Counted from the stretch's first letter, positions 1-9,061 are shown. The stretch: 64,000 bases of DNA from Mesorhizobium sp. SOD10 (GCA_000824805.1 CCNA01000026.1:1-64000), one strand, 5' to 3'. Notes: generated by a model not told the origin, from the sequence alone. Numbers and translations are program-made.

Positions 1-35
1 CATGAACACAGTTGCCATTCCGTGACCGTGGTCGA

Positions 36-144
36 GGATTGCAGCGGAGTAGAACTCTGCACCGTGGCGACGCCTCAGCGTAACGGCATGGATTCTATGG
101 TCTGCGCGGGTCGCTTCGCTCCTTGCTCCGCCATAGAATGACGA
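36..144. repeat. Dispersed intergenic repeat, family R1 (copy 1)
   Basis: The stretch holding 'gcatggattcta' and 'gctccttgctccgcc' recurs, allowing mismatches, at about 28692-28790 (opposite strand), 28816-28871 and 37274-37335. The outer ends are inverted (ATTCTA/TAGAAT type), so each copy can fold. The similarity continues leftwards past 'ccgttacg' to about position 36, matching the longer copy at 28692. No reading frame is shared between copies. The rest of 1-328 holds nothing else I can support. Confidence 0.7.
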
Positions 145-328
145 TGGGAAGGACGTTCCGGCCAATCTCCAACGTAGGCGATTGCCAACTCAGCTTCCCC
201 CACGCCAGCATACGTTTCCAATTTCCAGGCGATTGACTCCCCAAACTCTTGCAGCAGCCCCCCGCTTTCACCACATTTCGCCCCGGCGGGCCGCGGCATC
301 AATGCACGCGGCCGCCAGGGAGCGACTG

Positions 329-691
329 ATGACGCAAGGTACCGGTTTCGATTTCTTCGGCTTCGGCGACAAGCTCGCCGGCGAAGGCGAGATACGTGAG
401 AAATTCTGGCGCACCGCCAAGAAGGCGGCGCGGCAGATTCCGTTCATGGATGAGGTTGTCGCCGCCTATTACTGCGCCATGGACAAGGACACGCCGCTGC
501 GCGCCAAGGCCACCCTGCTCGGCGCGCTCGGCTATTTCGTCCTGCCGTTCGATTTCATTCCCGATTTCGTCGTCGGCCTGGGCTACACCGACGACCTCGC
601 CGTGCTGACCGCCGCGATCACCGCCGTCAGCGCCCATATCACGCCGGCCCACAGGCAGGCCGCCAGGGACGCGCTGGCCGACAAGAACTGA
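329..691 (+). CDS. YkvA/DUF1232 family small membrane-associated protein
   Basis: A 120-residue protein with the DUF1232 (YkvA) signature around residues 70-95: a hydrophobic stretch LGALGYFVLPFDFIPDF followed by GYTDDLAVL. In this family the P-x-D-x-I-P-D core sits in one short hydrophobic segment; the function is unknown. I chose the ATG at 329 because conservation typically begins close to it. An upstream in-frame ATG at 302 would add nine residues and cannot be excluded. It is a single gene with no operon partner: the next gene starts more than 250 bases downstream. Family assignment is good; function is open. Confidence 0.8.
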   Translation: MTQGTGFDFFGFGDKLAGEGEIREKFWRTAKKAARQIPFMDEVVAAYYCAMDKDTPLRAKATLLGALGYFVLPFDFIPDFVVGLGYTDDLAVLTAAITAVSAHITPAHRQAARDALADKN

Positions 692-944
692 CGGCGCCGC
701 GTTTCAGGCCCGCAAATCAGCGGGTGCGTAAAGACAAACTCTTGCCGTTTTCGTGGCCTCCAACTCCGCGCCGGGACAACGCGCTGACAACCACAGGCGG
801 CAGCGCGGATGGTGGCGGTTTCCGGGGGTGAGTTCCTTTCTTCGAGGACAATTCACCGTTTGGTAACCCTGATTAAATCAAAATGAAGCGACGGCAGGAC
901 GCCACGCGGGCCGCCTCCGCACCATTTGGAATACGGGAAGAACG

Positions 945-1448
945 ATGCGCGGATTGATTGCTATAGTTTCCAGCCTGGTCCTGGTGGCCTCGGCCGTGCC
1001 GGTGTTGGCGCAGCAGGCGACCAAGATCGGCCAGCACAATGCCTGGGGCACCTACAGCTATCAGTCGGCCGCCGGCAAGGTCTGCTATGTGCTGACCGTG
1101 CCCACCGACAAGCAGCCCGCGACGCTCGACCATGGCGACATGTTCTTCTTCGTCAGCCAGCGTCCGGGACAGCAGGTCTCCTACGAACCGCAGTTCATCG
1201 CCGGCTACAATTTCCAGGAAGGCTCGAAGGCCACCGTCACGATCGACAAGAAGACTTTCTCGATGTTCACCCGCGGCAAGTCGGCCTGGGTCGAGAATGC
1301 GGCGGAAGAGCCGGTTCTGATCGCTGCCATGAAGACCGGCTCCGACATGAAGGTGCAGGCGAAGTCCGGCCGCGGCAATCCCACCTCCTACGTCTTCTCG
1401 CTGAAGGGCATCTCGGCGGCGCTGGCTTCGATCGCCAAGTGCAAATAG
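945..1448 (+). CDS. Invasion-associated locus B (IalB) family periplasmic protein
   Basis: A 167-residue exported protein. Residues 1-22 form a signal peptide ending in PVLA, with predicted cleavage before QQ. The mature part matches the IalB family: a YSYQ segment, then KVCYVLTVPTDKQP, a DHGDMFFFVSQRP stretch and a C-terminal Cys (SIAKCK) that probably pairs with the Cys near residue 47. IalB was named for erythrocyte invasion in Bartonella, but homologues are common in free-living rhizobia and their role is not settled. It stands alone, followed by a hairpin terminator. Confidence 0.85.
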   Translation: MRGLIAIVSSLVLVASAVPVLAQQATKIGQHNAWGTYSYQSAAGKVCYVLTVPTDKQPATLDHGDMFFFVSQRPGQQVSYEPQFIAGYNFQEGSKATVTIDKKTFSMFTRGKSAWVENAAEEPVLIAAMKTGSDMKVQAKSGRGNPTSYVFSLKGISAALASIAKCK

Positions 1449-1488
1449 GCCAGAGCCGCTACAGGCAAAACGAACGGCTGATTTGAAG

Positions 1489-1515
1489 AAAGGCCGGGCC
1501 ATGGGTCCGGCCTTT
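1489..1515 (+). terminator. Hairpin terminator after the IalB gene
   Basis: AAAGGCCGG-G-CC / GG-T-CCGGCCTTT arms around an ATG loop, with one G.T pair, 41 bases past the IalB stop. The T tract is short, so termination efficiency is uncertain. The remaining bases to 1933 (about 420) hold no gene I can support. Confidence 0.6.
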
Positions 1516-1933
1516 GGCATTCAGCTTGCCTTGTGCCGCGCCCGTTCTCCTGGCCGGGCGGCGTCGGCCATGTTGCGCGGGCGTCTTCTCGCCTGGAATT
1601 CGCCTGCAGCCACGCTTCCGGAAAAATTTGACGCTAGGACGGAATAGTTTCCGGCCGGGACCGGTAGATAGCACAAAAGAGGGAGAACGCTCTTTGAAAT
1701 GTGTGGTCGCGTACATGGCCGCGTCGAAAACAGGGAGCGGCAAGCGCTGGCGTTTTTCAGGGCTTGCAGTCGGGAGGAAGCACGCTCCCATCCGGCCCAG
1801 CGGTCGCCTGTCCCTGTCCCTGACCGCTGGGCCGCTTTCATGCCGGCTTCGGCTGGGCAGCGCGGTAAGGCAGGTCCGGCTCGCGCCAATCCAGCTTGAA
1901 ACGGGCGACACGAGACGGGCGGTATGAGATGGG

Positions 1934-2467
1934 ATGAAAGCAAAATTCGACATCGTACCGCATCTGGAGGATCTATGGCGTTACGGCAGGGTGCTCACCG
2001 GCAATGATTCCGACGCCGATGACTTGGTGCAGGAAGCTCTCGCCCGTGCGCTGTCGATGGCCGGCAGCTACGACCCCTCCAGGCCGCTGCTGCCCTGGCT
2101 GATCAGGATTGTCCGCAACACCTTCTTCACAAGCGCCAGCCGAGCCGCTGCCGACAGGCGGCGCCTTGCATCCATCGCCGGCATGTCGGATGCGGCCTCG
2201 CCGCCGCCGCAGGAGCACAGCGCCGAACTCTCCAACGTAGGCAGGGCGCTTGCCCGGATGCCGACCGACCAGGCCGAAATACTCCATCTCGTCGGCGTGC
2301 TGGGCTTCACCTATGCCGAGGCGGCCGAACTGCTGGGCGTGCCGACGGGAACCGTGATGTCCCGCCTCAGCCGGGCTCGCTCGGCCTTGAAGAACAATAT
2401 GGAAGATATGGACAGCGAAGCTTCCCGTCATTTGAAGATCATTGGAGGGCGTGATGTGGTCCGATAA
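1934..2467 (+). CDS. ECF-family RNA polymerase sigma factor
   Basis: A 177-residue extracytoplasmic-function sigma factor. Region 2 is seen in residues 20-75 (DADDLVQEALARAL, then PLLPWLIRIVRNTFF). Region 4 with its helix-turn-helix is in residues 125-160 (YAEAAELLGVPTGTVMSRLSRARSAL). It directs RNA polymerase to a regulon that cannot be told from the sequence. Its 3' end overlaps the next gene by 14 bases, and that gene encodes a single-pass membrane protein with anti-sigma features, so the two form a standard sigma/anti-sigma pair. I did not find a convincing autoregulatory promoter upstream. Confidence 0.92.
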   Translation: MKAKFDIVPHLEDLWRYGRVLTGNDSDADDLVQEALARALSMAGSYDPSRPLLPWLIRIVRNTFFTSASRAAADRRRLASIAGMSDAASPPPQEHSAELSNVGRALARMPTDQAEILHLVGVLGFTYAEAAELLGVPTGTVMSRLSRARSALKNNMEDMDSEASRHLKIIGGRDVVR

Positions 2468-3239
2468 TCGCGTTTCCGAACAGGATATCGGCCGTTTGCT
2501 GGATGGCGAGCTGTCGCCGTCGCAGCGGTCCGAGCTGCAAGCCCGGCTTGCCCGCGAGCCCGAACTGGCGGCGGCGGTGTTTGCCCATGCGCAGCGCCTG
2601 GATGCGCTGCGCGATTCCCAACCGCGGCGGCTGTTCCCGCCCGGCGCGACCGTCGAAAAGGCGAGACAGCTGGAACAGGCGCTTCGCCGCAGGCGGATGT
2701 TCGCCATGCTCAGGCTTCAGGTCGCCGCCGTCGCGCTGGTCGCGATCGGATGGTCGGCCAACTCGCTGACCGTGCCGCTTCGCCAGGGCGGCAAGACGGC
2801 GGATCAAACCTTCATCCTGGCGGCGCGGGATGCGCTGCGCGTCGCGCAGCTCAATGCGGGTCCCGAAAAGGGCGTCGAGCTCAAGCAGGACAAGATCCAG
2901 CGGCTGGTTGGCGCCGTCAATGTCAGCATGCCGACGCTGCCCTCGTCATGGGCCGTCAAGGATGTCCAGGTACAGCCCTGGAATGGACAGCAGAGCCTAG
3001 TCGTCACGGCCGACACGCCGAGCGTCGGGCGCATCACACTTGTGGCCGCGCCGATGAACGGCGAGGACGCCGTTCCCCCGACGCCGGCCACCGACGGCCG
3101 CGTGCCGACGGTTTATTGGCAGTCCGGGGGCACGGCCTACGCGCTGATGGGGTCAGCCGCGCCGGATCGGCTCGAGGTGGAAGCAAAGCAGATCGAGGTC
3201 GCCACGCGCCGGAGCGTTGCGCCGAAGATAAGAGGTTGA
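2454..3239 (+). CDS. Membrane-anchored anti-sigma factor
   Basis: 261 residues. The N-terminal cytoplasmic part (residues 5-45, RLLDGELSPSQRSELQARLA) resembles the zinc-less anti-sigma domain of many proteobacterial regulators. One membrane segment follows at about residues 85-105 (LQVAAVALVAIGWSANSL), then a periplasmic domain of about 150 residues rich in short beta-like stretches. The start is ATG 2454 (or GTG 2451) because GGAGGG lies just upstream inside the sigma gene. The overlap with the sigma gene implies translational coupling. The sensed signal is unknown. The assignment rests on layout and architecture rather than on a catalytic motif. Confidence 0.82.
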   Translation: MWSDNRVSEQDIGRLLDGELSPSQRSELQARLAREPELAAAVFAHAQRLDALRDSQPRRLFPPGATVEKARQLEQALRRRRMFAMLRLQVAAVALVAIGWSANSLTVPLRQGGKTADQTFILAARDALRVAQLNAGPEKGVELKQDKIQRLVGAVNVSMPTLPSSWAVKDVQVQPWNGQQSLVVTADTPSVGRITLVAAPMNGEDAVPPTPATDGRVPTVYWQSGGTAYALMGSAAPDRLEVEAKQIEVATRRSVAPKIRG

Positions 3240-3329
3240 TCGCGGCTGCGGTTGCAGAAGGGAAAGAATGCGCCCGATGCTGGCGTTCAAAACCTGTCCC
3301 TGCCGCACGCTGTCAGGTGGATTCACGCG

Positions 3330-3620
3330 ATGAGCGTCCTGTCGTTCGAAAGAAGATATTATCCGTCCACTTGCCCGGTCTGCGCCGGAATGTCCCTGGC
3401 AGCCGAGGTCACGGCCCGCAAGGTGGAATTCCAGTGTGCCGCCTGCGGAGCATTCGAGATCACCTCGGCGGCTCGCACCGCGATGAAGGGCCTGTCACGA
3501 AAGCACCGCCAATTGTGGCTGTCGCAAGCGCGGCTCCGGGCTTCGACCGTTCCGCTGATCGCTTGCGCGAACGAGACGCTGCCGCGGGTCACCGACCCCC
3601 CAGGTGGCCCGGGAGGGTGA
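3330..3620 (+). CDS. Small zinc-ribbon-like protein
   Basis: A 96-residue protein with two Cys pairs, CPVC (about residues 14-17) and CAAC (about 35-38), spaced as in a zinc ribbon, followed by a basic helical part (SRKHRQLWLSQARLR). I picked the ATG at 3330 because the upstream in-frame extension (from 3252) has no recognisable features and no better ribosome site. The C-terminus is Pro/Gly-rich and may be poorly ordered. Function unknown; possibly nucleic-acid or protein binding by analogy with other ribbons. The bases between its end and 4102 (about 480) contain no gene I can support. Confidence 0.55.
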   Translation: MSVLSFERRYYPSTCPVCAGMSLAAEVTARKVEFQCAACGAFEITSAARTAMKGLSRKHRQLWLSQARLRASTVPLIACANETLPRVTDPPGGPGG

Positions 3621-4102
3621 ACGGGAAGCGCTGCGCGCGGGCGTTTCCCTACGGCCCGGCATCTCGGTTTGGGGTTGCCGGGCCGTTTCGCAAAAAAGAG
3701 GAAACAAACCGGCTCCGGCCCGGGGCCTAATTCCCATGAAAACCAGGCGATTGCGATGCGCGTCCATGGCGTTCGACCGGCACCGAACCGGCGCTATCGT
3801 CCATCGCGGAGTGGCTGGCGGAACCGTGCGCTTCCCTCCTGGCGAAGGCGCGCCATATGCCTCGGAGGCGCCGGGCCGTTTCGGCTGACCGGATCGGGCT
3901 TCGAGTTATCGGCGAGTAGCCATGTCCCAGAAATCGTCTGCAGAAACGTCCGCTCTCGATCTCTATGAGCCGATAAATGTCCTGAAGCCCGTGGCTGCCG
4001 ATCTGTGGATCGTGGACGGGCCACGGATCGGCTTCGGTGTCGGACCGGTTGAATTCCCTTCACCACCCGCATGACGGTCATACGGCTTCGCAACGGCGAT
4101 TC

Positions 4103-5455
4103 CTACGCCCTGACCGCGTCGCTCGTTTCGGCCCTGCGCCGCCGGATCGCCTCGGCGATGAAGACGCGCGACAGCGCATGGTAGAGCGGTTCGTTGGAAA
4201 TCAGCCTCGCCGTTCCGTAGCCCAGCATCGCCGCGCACATCAGCGCGATCACATTGTCGTGGTTGCCGGTCATTTCGAGGATGATGACGAAAGCCGTCAT
4301 CGGCGCCTGCACGACGCCGGCGAAGTAGCCGGCCATGCCGAGCAGCGCCGCGGTTCCCGTGGCCGTGCCGAAGACAAGGCCGAGCGTGCTGCCCAGGCCG
4401 GCGCCCACCGCCAGCGACGGCGCGAACAGGCCGCCCGGAATGCCCGACACCATCGACAAGAGGCCGGCTGCGAATTTCTCGACGAAGAAAAAGGCCGGCA
4501 GCGGCGTGCCTTCGATCGCGCCGCGCGCCTGCACATAGCCGGTGCCGAATGTCAGCCCGCCGGACGCGACGCCGATCACCGCCACGGCAAGCCCGCAGAT
4601 GGCCGCCACGACCAGCGCGCGCGGCAGCGGCTGCAGCGCGTTCCAGCGTCGGATGCGGCGCATGACCTTCAGCGCCGAGAGCGAGAACAGCGCGCCGACA
4701 CCGCCGCCGATGATGCCGCAGGCGAGCACCAGCGGCCAGTCGGCTGCGAAGGCGACCGTATTCTTGGCGATGCCGAAATAGGTGTAGTTGCCGAGCAATC
4801 CGAGCGAGGCGAGGCCGGCCAGGATCACCGCCGTCAGCACCAGCCCGTTGGTGCGCGCCTCATAGGCGCGGCCCATTTCCTCGATGGCGAAGACGATGCC
4901 CGCGAGCGGCGTGTTGAAGGCGGCGGCGATGCCGGCGGCGGAACCGGCCAGGATCAACCCGCGCGCCTGCGCCATGCCGCCCCAGCGCGCCGACTGCAGC
5001 ATCACCGAGGCGCCGACCTGCACCGTCGGGCCCTCGCGGCCGATCGAGGCGCCGCAGGCGAGGCCGACGATGGTGAGCGCGATCTTGCCCACCACCAGCC
5101 TGAGCGACAGGATGCGGCTGCGGTCGTCCTCGTCGCGCAGATGCCGCGCCGCGATCGCCTGCGGAATGCCGCTGCCTTGCGATCCCGGGAAGAAGGCATG
5201 CGCCAGCCAGGCGCATAGCACGAACCCGAGCGGCGTCACGATCAGGGGCAGATAGAAGCGCCAGCCGCCGTCGCCGCCGGTCATGACATGGAACAGGGCC
5301 TGCGCCCGGTCGGCAAGCAGGGCGAACAGGACGCTGATCAGGCCGATCGAGATGGCGCCGGCCCAGAAGACGAGACGCGGCTGCCAGACGCGCCGCGACA
5401 CCCACATGGCGTGTGAACGCCGCAGCATGCGGTTTTTTCGGGATATGCCGGCCAT
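4103..5455 (-). CDS. ClC-family chloride channel / H+-Cl- antiporter
   Basis: 450 residues, many membrane segments, and all ClC filter motifs: GSGIP (94-98), GREGP with the gating Glu (139-143), and GLFAP (342-346). The internal proton-glutamate position is occupied by EE (192-193, FAIEEM), which favours a 2Cl-/H+ exchanger over a passive channel. There are no C-terminal CBS domains, as in the E. coli ClcA type. The frame is open further upstream, but GAGGAC eight bases before the ATG at 5455 and the family's usual N-terminus support this start. It is a single gene, with a Met-rich secreted protein gene upstream on the same strand. Confidence 0.92.
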   Translation of the reverse strand: MAGISRKNRMLRRSHAMWVSRRVWQPRLVFWAGAISIGLISVLFALLADRAQALFHVMTGGDGGWRFYLPLIVTPLGFVLCAWLAHAFFPGSQGSGIPQAIAARHLRDEDDRSRILSLRLVVGKIALTIVGLACGASIGREGPTVQVGASVMLQSARWGGMAQARGLILAGSAAGIAAAFNTPLAGIVFAIEEMGRAYEARTNGLVLTAVILAGLASLGLLGNYTYFGIAKNTVAFAADWPLVLACGIIGGGVGALFSLSALKVMRRIRRWNALQPLPRALVVAAICGLAVAVIGVASGGLTFGTGYVQARGAIEGTPLPAFFFVEKFAAGLLSMVSGIPGGLFAPSLAVGAGLGSTLGLVFGTATGTAALLGMAGYFAGVVQAPMTAFVIILEMTGNHDNVIALMCAAMLGYGTARLISNEPLYHALSRVFIAEAIRRRRAETSDAVRA

Positions 5456-5633
5456 GACCGTCCTCGCGATGGTTGCCCGCCCTAGCATACTCGCCGGGCC
5501 GATCAACCCCGCGCGGGCAGGGCGGCGCCGTGCCAGCAAAGTCGAGGAACGCTGCTCAAGGACATGCGGCCGGATGGCGAACTCCCGCCGGCATACCGGC
5601 CGGTGGGAAGGTCCGCACGTAGGCTCGGCGAGG

Positions 5634-5933
5634 TCACATCGCCATTTTCTCACATTCGGCCTGGGCCTTCTTGGTCGACGTATCGATCATGTAGGCTTTG
5701 CCCTTAGCGTCGGTGATTATCATCATGCAATGCTTGATCGGTTTGGCCATCTTCATCATTTCGGCGCTCATCTTGGCGTCCGGCATCATGGTGCCCATGT
5801 GACCGTCCGGCATGATCGCGGTGACTTGCCCGCCCTTCATCATCGTCATGGCGCCCATCGTATCTTCGGCAAAGGCTTGCGAGGCGCAAAGACCGGCGAG
5901 GCCGGCAATGAGTGCGAGCTTGATCGAGTGCAT
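5634..5933 (-). CDS. Methionine-rich periplasmic protein, unknown function
   Basis: 99 residues. A signal peptide (MHSIKLALIAGLAGL…ASQAFA) is followed by a mature part with many Met residues in clusters (MGAMTMM, GHMGTMMPDAKMS, EMMKMA), two His near Met and two Cys (HCMM, ECEK). Met/His clusters of this type bind copper(I) in other periplasmic proteins, so metal binding is an inference. I chose ATG 5933 because GGGAG lies eight bases upstream and the signal peptide begins there. It may be separately transcribed from the ClC gene, which lies 178 bases downstream. Confidence 0.72.
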   Translation of the reverse strand: MHSIKLALIAGLAGLCASQAFAEDTMGAMTMMKGGQVTAIMPDGHMGTMMPDAKMSAEMMKMAKPIKHCMMIITDAKGKAYMIDTSTKKAQAECEKMAM

Positions 5934-6072
5934 CTGAAAACTCCCATTGTTGAGGGGCATGGTCGCCCTCTCCCGGTTCGCGGATGCGCTTCGATTGGTT
6001 ACGCCAACACGAATATGTGATCGAGTTTCAGCCGAAGATGGCGGCAGCCGGTCACGTTCAGCCACAGGCCAA

Positions 6073-6112
6073 GGTCAAAATTTATTGACCTCTGTGCCAG
6101 TCGAAATAGCTA
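6073..6112 (+). promoter_or_regulatory. Candidate promoter with inverted-repeat operator for the MFS gene
   Basis: GGTCAA-N6-TTGACC (6073-6090) is a perfect inverted repeat whose right arm doubles as a -35 element (TTGACC, 6085-6090). A -10-like TAGCTA lies 16 bases on (6107-6112). This layout suits a repressor of the TetR or MarR type, but no such regulator gene is nearby. The rest of 5934-6252 shows nothing else. Confidence 0.4.
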
Positions 6113-6252
6113 TCGCTTCGTATCGGCCGGGACATAAAGCAGTCCGGTGTGGTGGGGTCCGGGCCGGCTGAGCCGCATGACATCGACGCCGGCTTGAGGG
6201 CGGATGGCTCGCAGCGGACCACCGCTTCCTGCGCGACGGAACTGGCGGACAA

Positions 6253-7682
6253 TTGGAACAGCAACTCTTTGCGACAGAACGCGACCCGCGGCTGAAGCTG
6301 ATCATCCCGGCGATCGTCGCCATCGCCTTCCTGATGGAACAGCTCGATTCCACCATCCTCACCACCGCTATCCCGGCAATCGCGCAAAGCCTCGACACCA
6401 CCGCGGTCCGCCTCAATTTGGCGATCACCACTTACATCCTGACCTTGGCCGTGTTCATTCCGGTCAGCGGCTGGTTCGCCGACCGGTTCGGAGCCCGCAA
6501 GATCTTCGCGCTGGCGCTCTTCACCTTTACCCTCGGCTCGGTCCTGTGCGGCGTGGCGGACAGCGTCGGCATTTTGCTCGCCAAGCGCGCGCTGCAGGGG
6601 CTGGGCGGCGCCATGATGACGCCGGTCGGCCGGCTTATCCTGCTGCGCTCCTTTCCGCGCAGCGGGCTGATCACCGCCATGACCTACATGACCTTGCCGG
6701 CGATCATCGGCCCCGTCATCGGGCCGCTGCTCGGCGGCCTTTTGACCACCTATGCCTCCTGGCGCTGGATCTTCTACGTCAACGTGCCGTTCGGCCTCAT
6801 CGGCATTTTCGCGGCCCTGCGCTTCGTCGACGATTTCCATGGCGGGGAGCTTCAGCCTTTCGACTTCGCCGGCTTCCTCATGGTGGGCGCCGGCGCAGCA
6901 CTCCTGCAATTCGGCCTGGAGAAATCGGCAGGCCAGTCATTTCGCCGCTGGCGACCGTGCTGGTCTTGGCCGCATCGGTCCTGCTGCTCTTCGCCTTCGG
7001 CCGCTATGCGCGCCGCGTCGAAGCACCGGCGGTCGATCTCACGCTGTTCCGCTTTCGCTCCTTCTGGGTCGGCACGCTGGCCGGGGGGCTGTGCCGCATC
7101 GGCCTCAACGGCGCGCCGTTCCTGTTGCCGCTGATGCTGCAGGTGGGCTTCGGCATGAGCCCGGTCACATCCGGCTCGCTGACCTTCGTCGGCAGCTTCG
7201 GCGCGCTTCTGATGCGGCCGCTGCTGTCGTTCTTCCTGCGGCGCTTCGGCTTCAAGGCCGTGCTGAGCGGCAGTGCGGTGGTCGGCTCTGTTGCCGTGGC
7301 GGGCTTTGCCCTGCTCGATGCCGACACCCCGCATTGGCTGATCGGCTGCTACGTCTTTTTCTTCGGCATCGTCCGTTCGGCGCAGTTCATGTCGTCCAAC
7401 ACGCTCTCCTACGCCGACTTGCCGGCCGAGAAGCTCAGCCGCGCCACCAGCCTGGGCGGCGTCCTGCAGCAGCTCAGCGTCTCGCTCGGCGTCTCGATCG
7501 CCGCCATGGTGCTGGGCCTCGTCTCCGGTGAGGTCCATGCGCCGACGACGGGGCAGTTCCATTGGGCGTTCCTGCTGACGGCGGTCATCCCGCTGCTTCC
7601 CATTCCAGGTTTCTTCTTCCTGCATCCGGAAGACGGCCAGCAGGTCAGCGGCCATCGCCGGCGGACGGATACTCAAGGGTAA
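6253..7682 (+). pseudogene. DHA2-type MFS drug exporter, broken by a 1-base frameshift
   Basis: Two frames together encode one normal transporter of about 476 residues. Frame one (TTG at 6253 to about 6930) gives the N-terminal half with LDSTILTTAIPAIAQSL, the MFS loop GWFADRFGARK and RALQGLGGAMMTP. From about 6925 homology jumps to another frame (GRPVISPLATVLVLAA… to the stop at 7682) with the second half and its membrane segments. Inserting one A at the AAA tract 6922-6924 would join them as LEKIGRPVISP. The lesion is therefore a deletion of one base, either a real mutation or a homopolymer sequencing error. If real, the product ends shortly after half of the transporter. The substrate is not predictable. 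Confidence 0.85.
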
Positions 7683-7705
7683 GGCCGTTGCCAGTCGCAG
7701 CTCCC

Positions 7706-7727
7706 CTTCTCCCTTGTGTGAGAAGGA
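7706..7727. terminator. Possible hairpin terminator after the MFS gene
   Basis: CCTTCTC / GAGAAGG arms (7 bp) around an 8-base loop, 24 bases past the MFS stop. The sequence also resembles the core of the palindromic CTTCTCCC…GGGAGAAG repeats found elsewhere in the window, so it may be a repeat that acts as a terminator. Confidence 0.35.
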
Positions 7728-7828
7728 AAGGCCGGCGCATGACTCCGGCGCCGAGCTGTGCTATGCGCCGCGCTTCCCATGTGGGCCGATGCTGAAATCG
7801 GCCGCAAATCGCTTATATTGGCGCCACC

Positions 7829-9061
7829 ATGACCGTTTCGCTTGATTTTACCGCCGAAGGCGCCCGTGACGCCTTGCGCCGCGCAGCACCGGCCGAGAAG
7901 CCGTCGCTGATCGGGCTGACCCGTGCCGAGCTCGGCGAGGCTCTGGTCGCCGCCGGCATCGTGCCGGAGCGCCAGGCCAGGATGCGCGCCCAGCAGCTCT
8001 GGCACTGGATGTATGTGCGCGGTGTCTCCGACTTCGCGCATATGTTCAACATCTCCAAGGAATTGCGCGCCGCGCTCGACAAGCATTTTACCGTCGCGCG
8101 GCCGGAGATCGTCGAGGAGCAGATCTCCTCCGACGGCACGCGCAAATGGCTGTTCCGCTTTCCGCCGCGCGGCGCCGGCCGTCCCGTCGAGATCGAGACC
8201 GTCTACATTCCCGAGGAAGGCCGCGGCACGCTCTGCATATCCTCGCAGGTCGGCTGCACGCTGACCTGCTCCTTCTGCCACACCGGTACGCAGAAGCTGG
8301 TGCGCAATCTGACGACGGAAGAGATCCTGGCGCAGCTGCTCACCGCGCGCGACCGGCTGGGCGATTTCCCCGACCGCGACACGCCGGACGGCGCCATTGT
8401 GCCGGCCGAGGGCCGCAAGGTTTCCAACATCGTCATGATGGGCATGGGCGAGCCGCTCTATAATTTCGAGGCGGTGAAGAAGGCGCTGCTGATCGCTTCC
8501 GACGGCGACGGACTTTCCCTGTCGAAGCGCCGCATCACGCTGTCGACCTCGGGCGTGGTGCCGGAGATCGCCCGCACCGGCGAGGAGATCGGCGTCATGC
8601 TGGCGATCTCGCTGCATGCCACCAATGACGATCTGCGCGACCTGCTGGTGCCGATCAACAAGAAGTTCCCGCTGAAGGAGCTGATCGCCGCCTGCAAGGC
8701 CTATCCGGGCCTCTCCAACGCCAAGCGCATCACCTTCGAATATGTGATGCTGAAGGACGTCAACGATTCCTTGGAAGACGCCAAGGCGCTGGTCAAGCTC
8801 TTGAAGGGCATTCCGGCCAAGATCAATTTGATCCCGTTCAACCCGTGGCCCGGCACCAACTACCAGTGCTCGGACTGGGAGACGATCGAGAAGTTTGCCG
8901 ACTACATAAACAACGCCGGCTACGCCTCGCCTATCCGCACGCCGCGCGGCCGCGACATCCTCGCCGCCTGCGGCCAGCTCAAATCGGAATCGGAACGCAT
9001 GCGCAAGGTGGATCGCCTGGCGCTCGAAGCCATGATGATCGCGGGACACGGCGAGGCGTGA
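7829..9061 (+). CDS. rlmN: Dual-specificity 23S rRNA A2503 / tRNA A37 C2-methyltransferase
   Basis: A 410-residue radical-SAM enzyme. The cluster-binding Cys triad is in CTLTCSFC at residues 143-150. The conserved MMGMGEPL follows, with the downstream LSTSGVVPEI and LAISLHATND segments that shape the SAM site. The catalytic Cys near the C-terminus is in GRDILAACGQL. RlmN methylates C2 of A2503 in the peptidyl-transferase centre and A37 of some tRNAs. The N-terminal helical domain (QLWHWMYVRG) is present and the length is normal. A four-base overlap couples it to the membrane protein gene that follows. Confidence 0.96.
   Translation: MTVSLDFTAEGARDALRRAAPAEKPSLIGLTRAELGEALVAAGIVPERQARMRAQQLWHWMYVRGVSDFAHMFNISKELRAALDKHFTVARPEIVEEQISSDGTRKWLFRFPPRGAGRPVEIETVYIPEEGRGTLCISSQVGCTLTCSFCHTGTQKLVRNLTTEEILAQLLTARDRLGDFPDRDTPDGAIVPAEGRKVSNIVMMGMGEPLYNFEAVKKALLIASDGDGLSLSKRRITLSTSGVVPEIARTGEEIGVMLAISLHATNDDLRDLLVPINKKFPLKELIAACKAYPGLSNAKRITFEYVMLKDVNDSLEDAKALVKLLKGIPAKINLIPFNPWPGTNYQCSDWETIEKFADYINNAGYASPIRTPRGRDILAACGQLKSESERMRKVDRLALEAMMIAGHGEA

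Noticed and set aside
1449..1933. Small plus-strand frame 1514-1927
   Set aside because: No ribosome site, Arg/Pro-rich translation and no similarity to any family I know. I treat the gap as noncoding.
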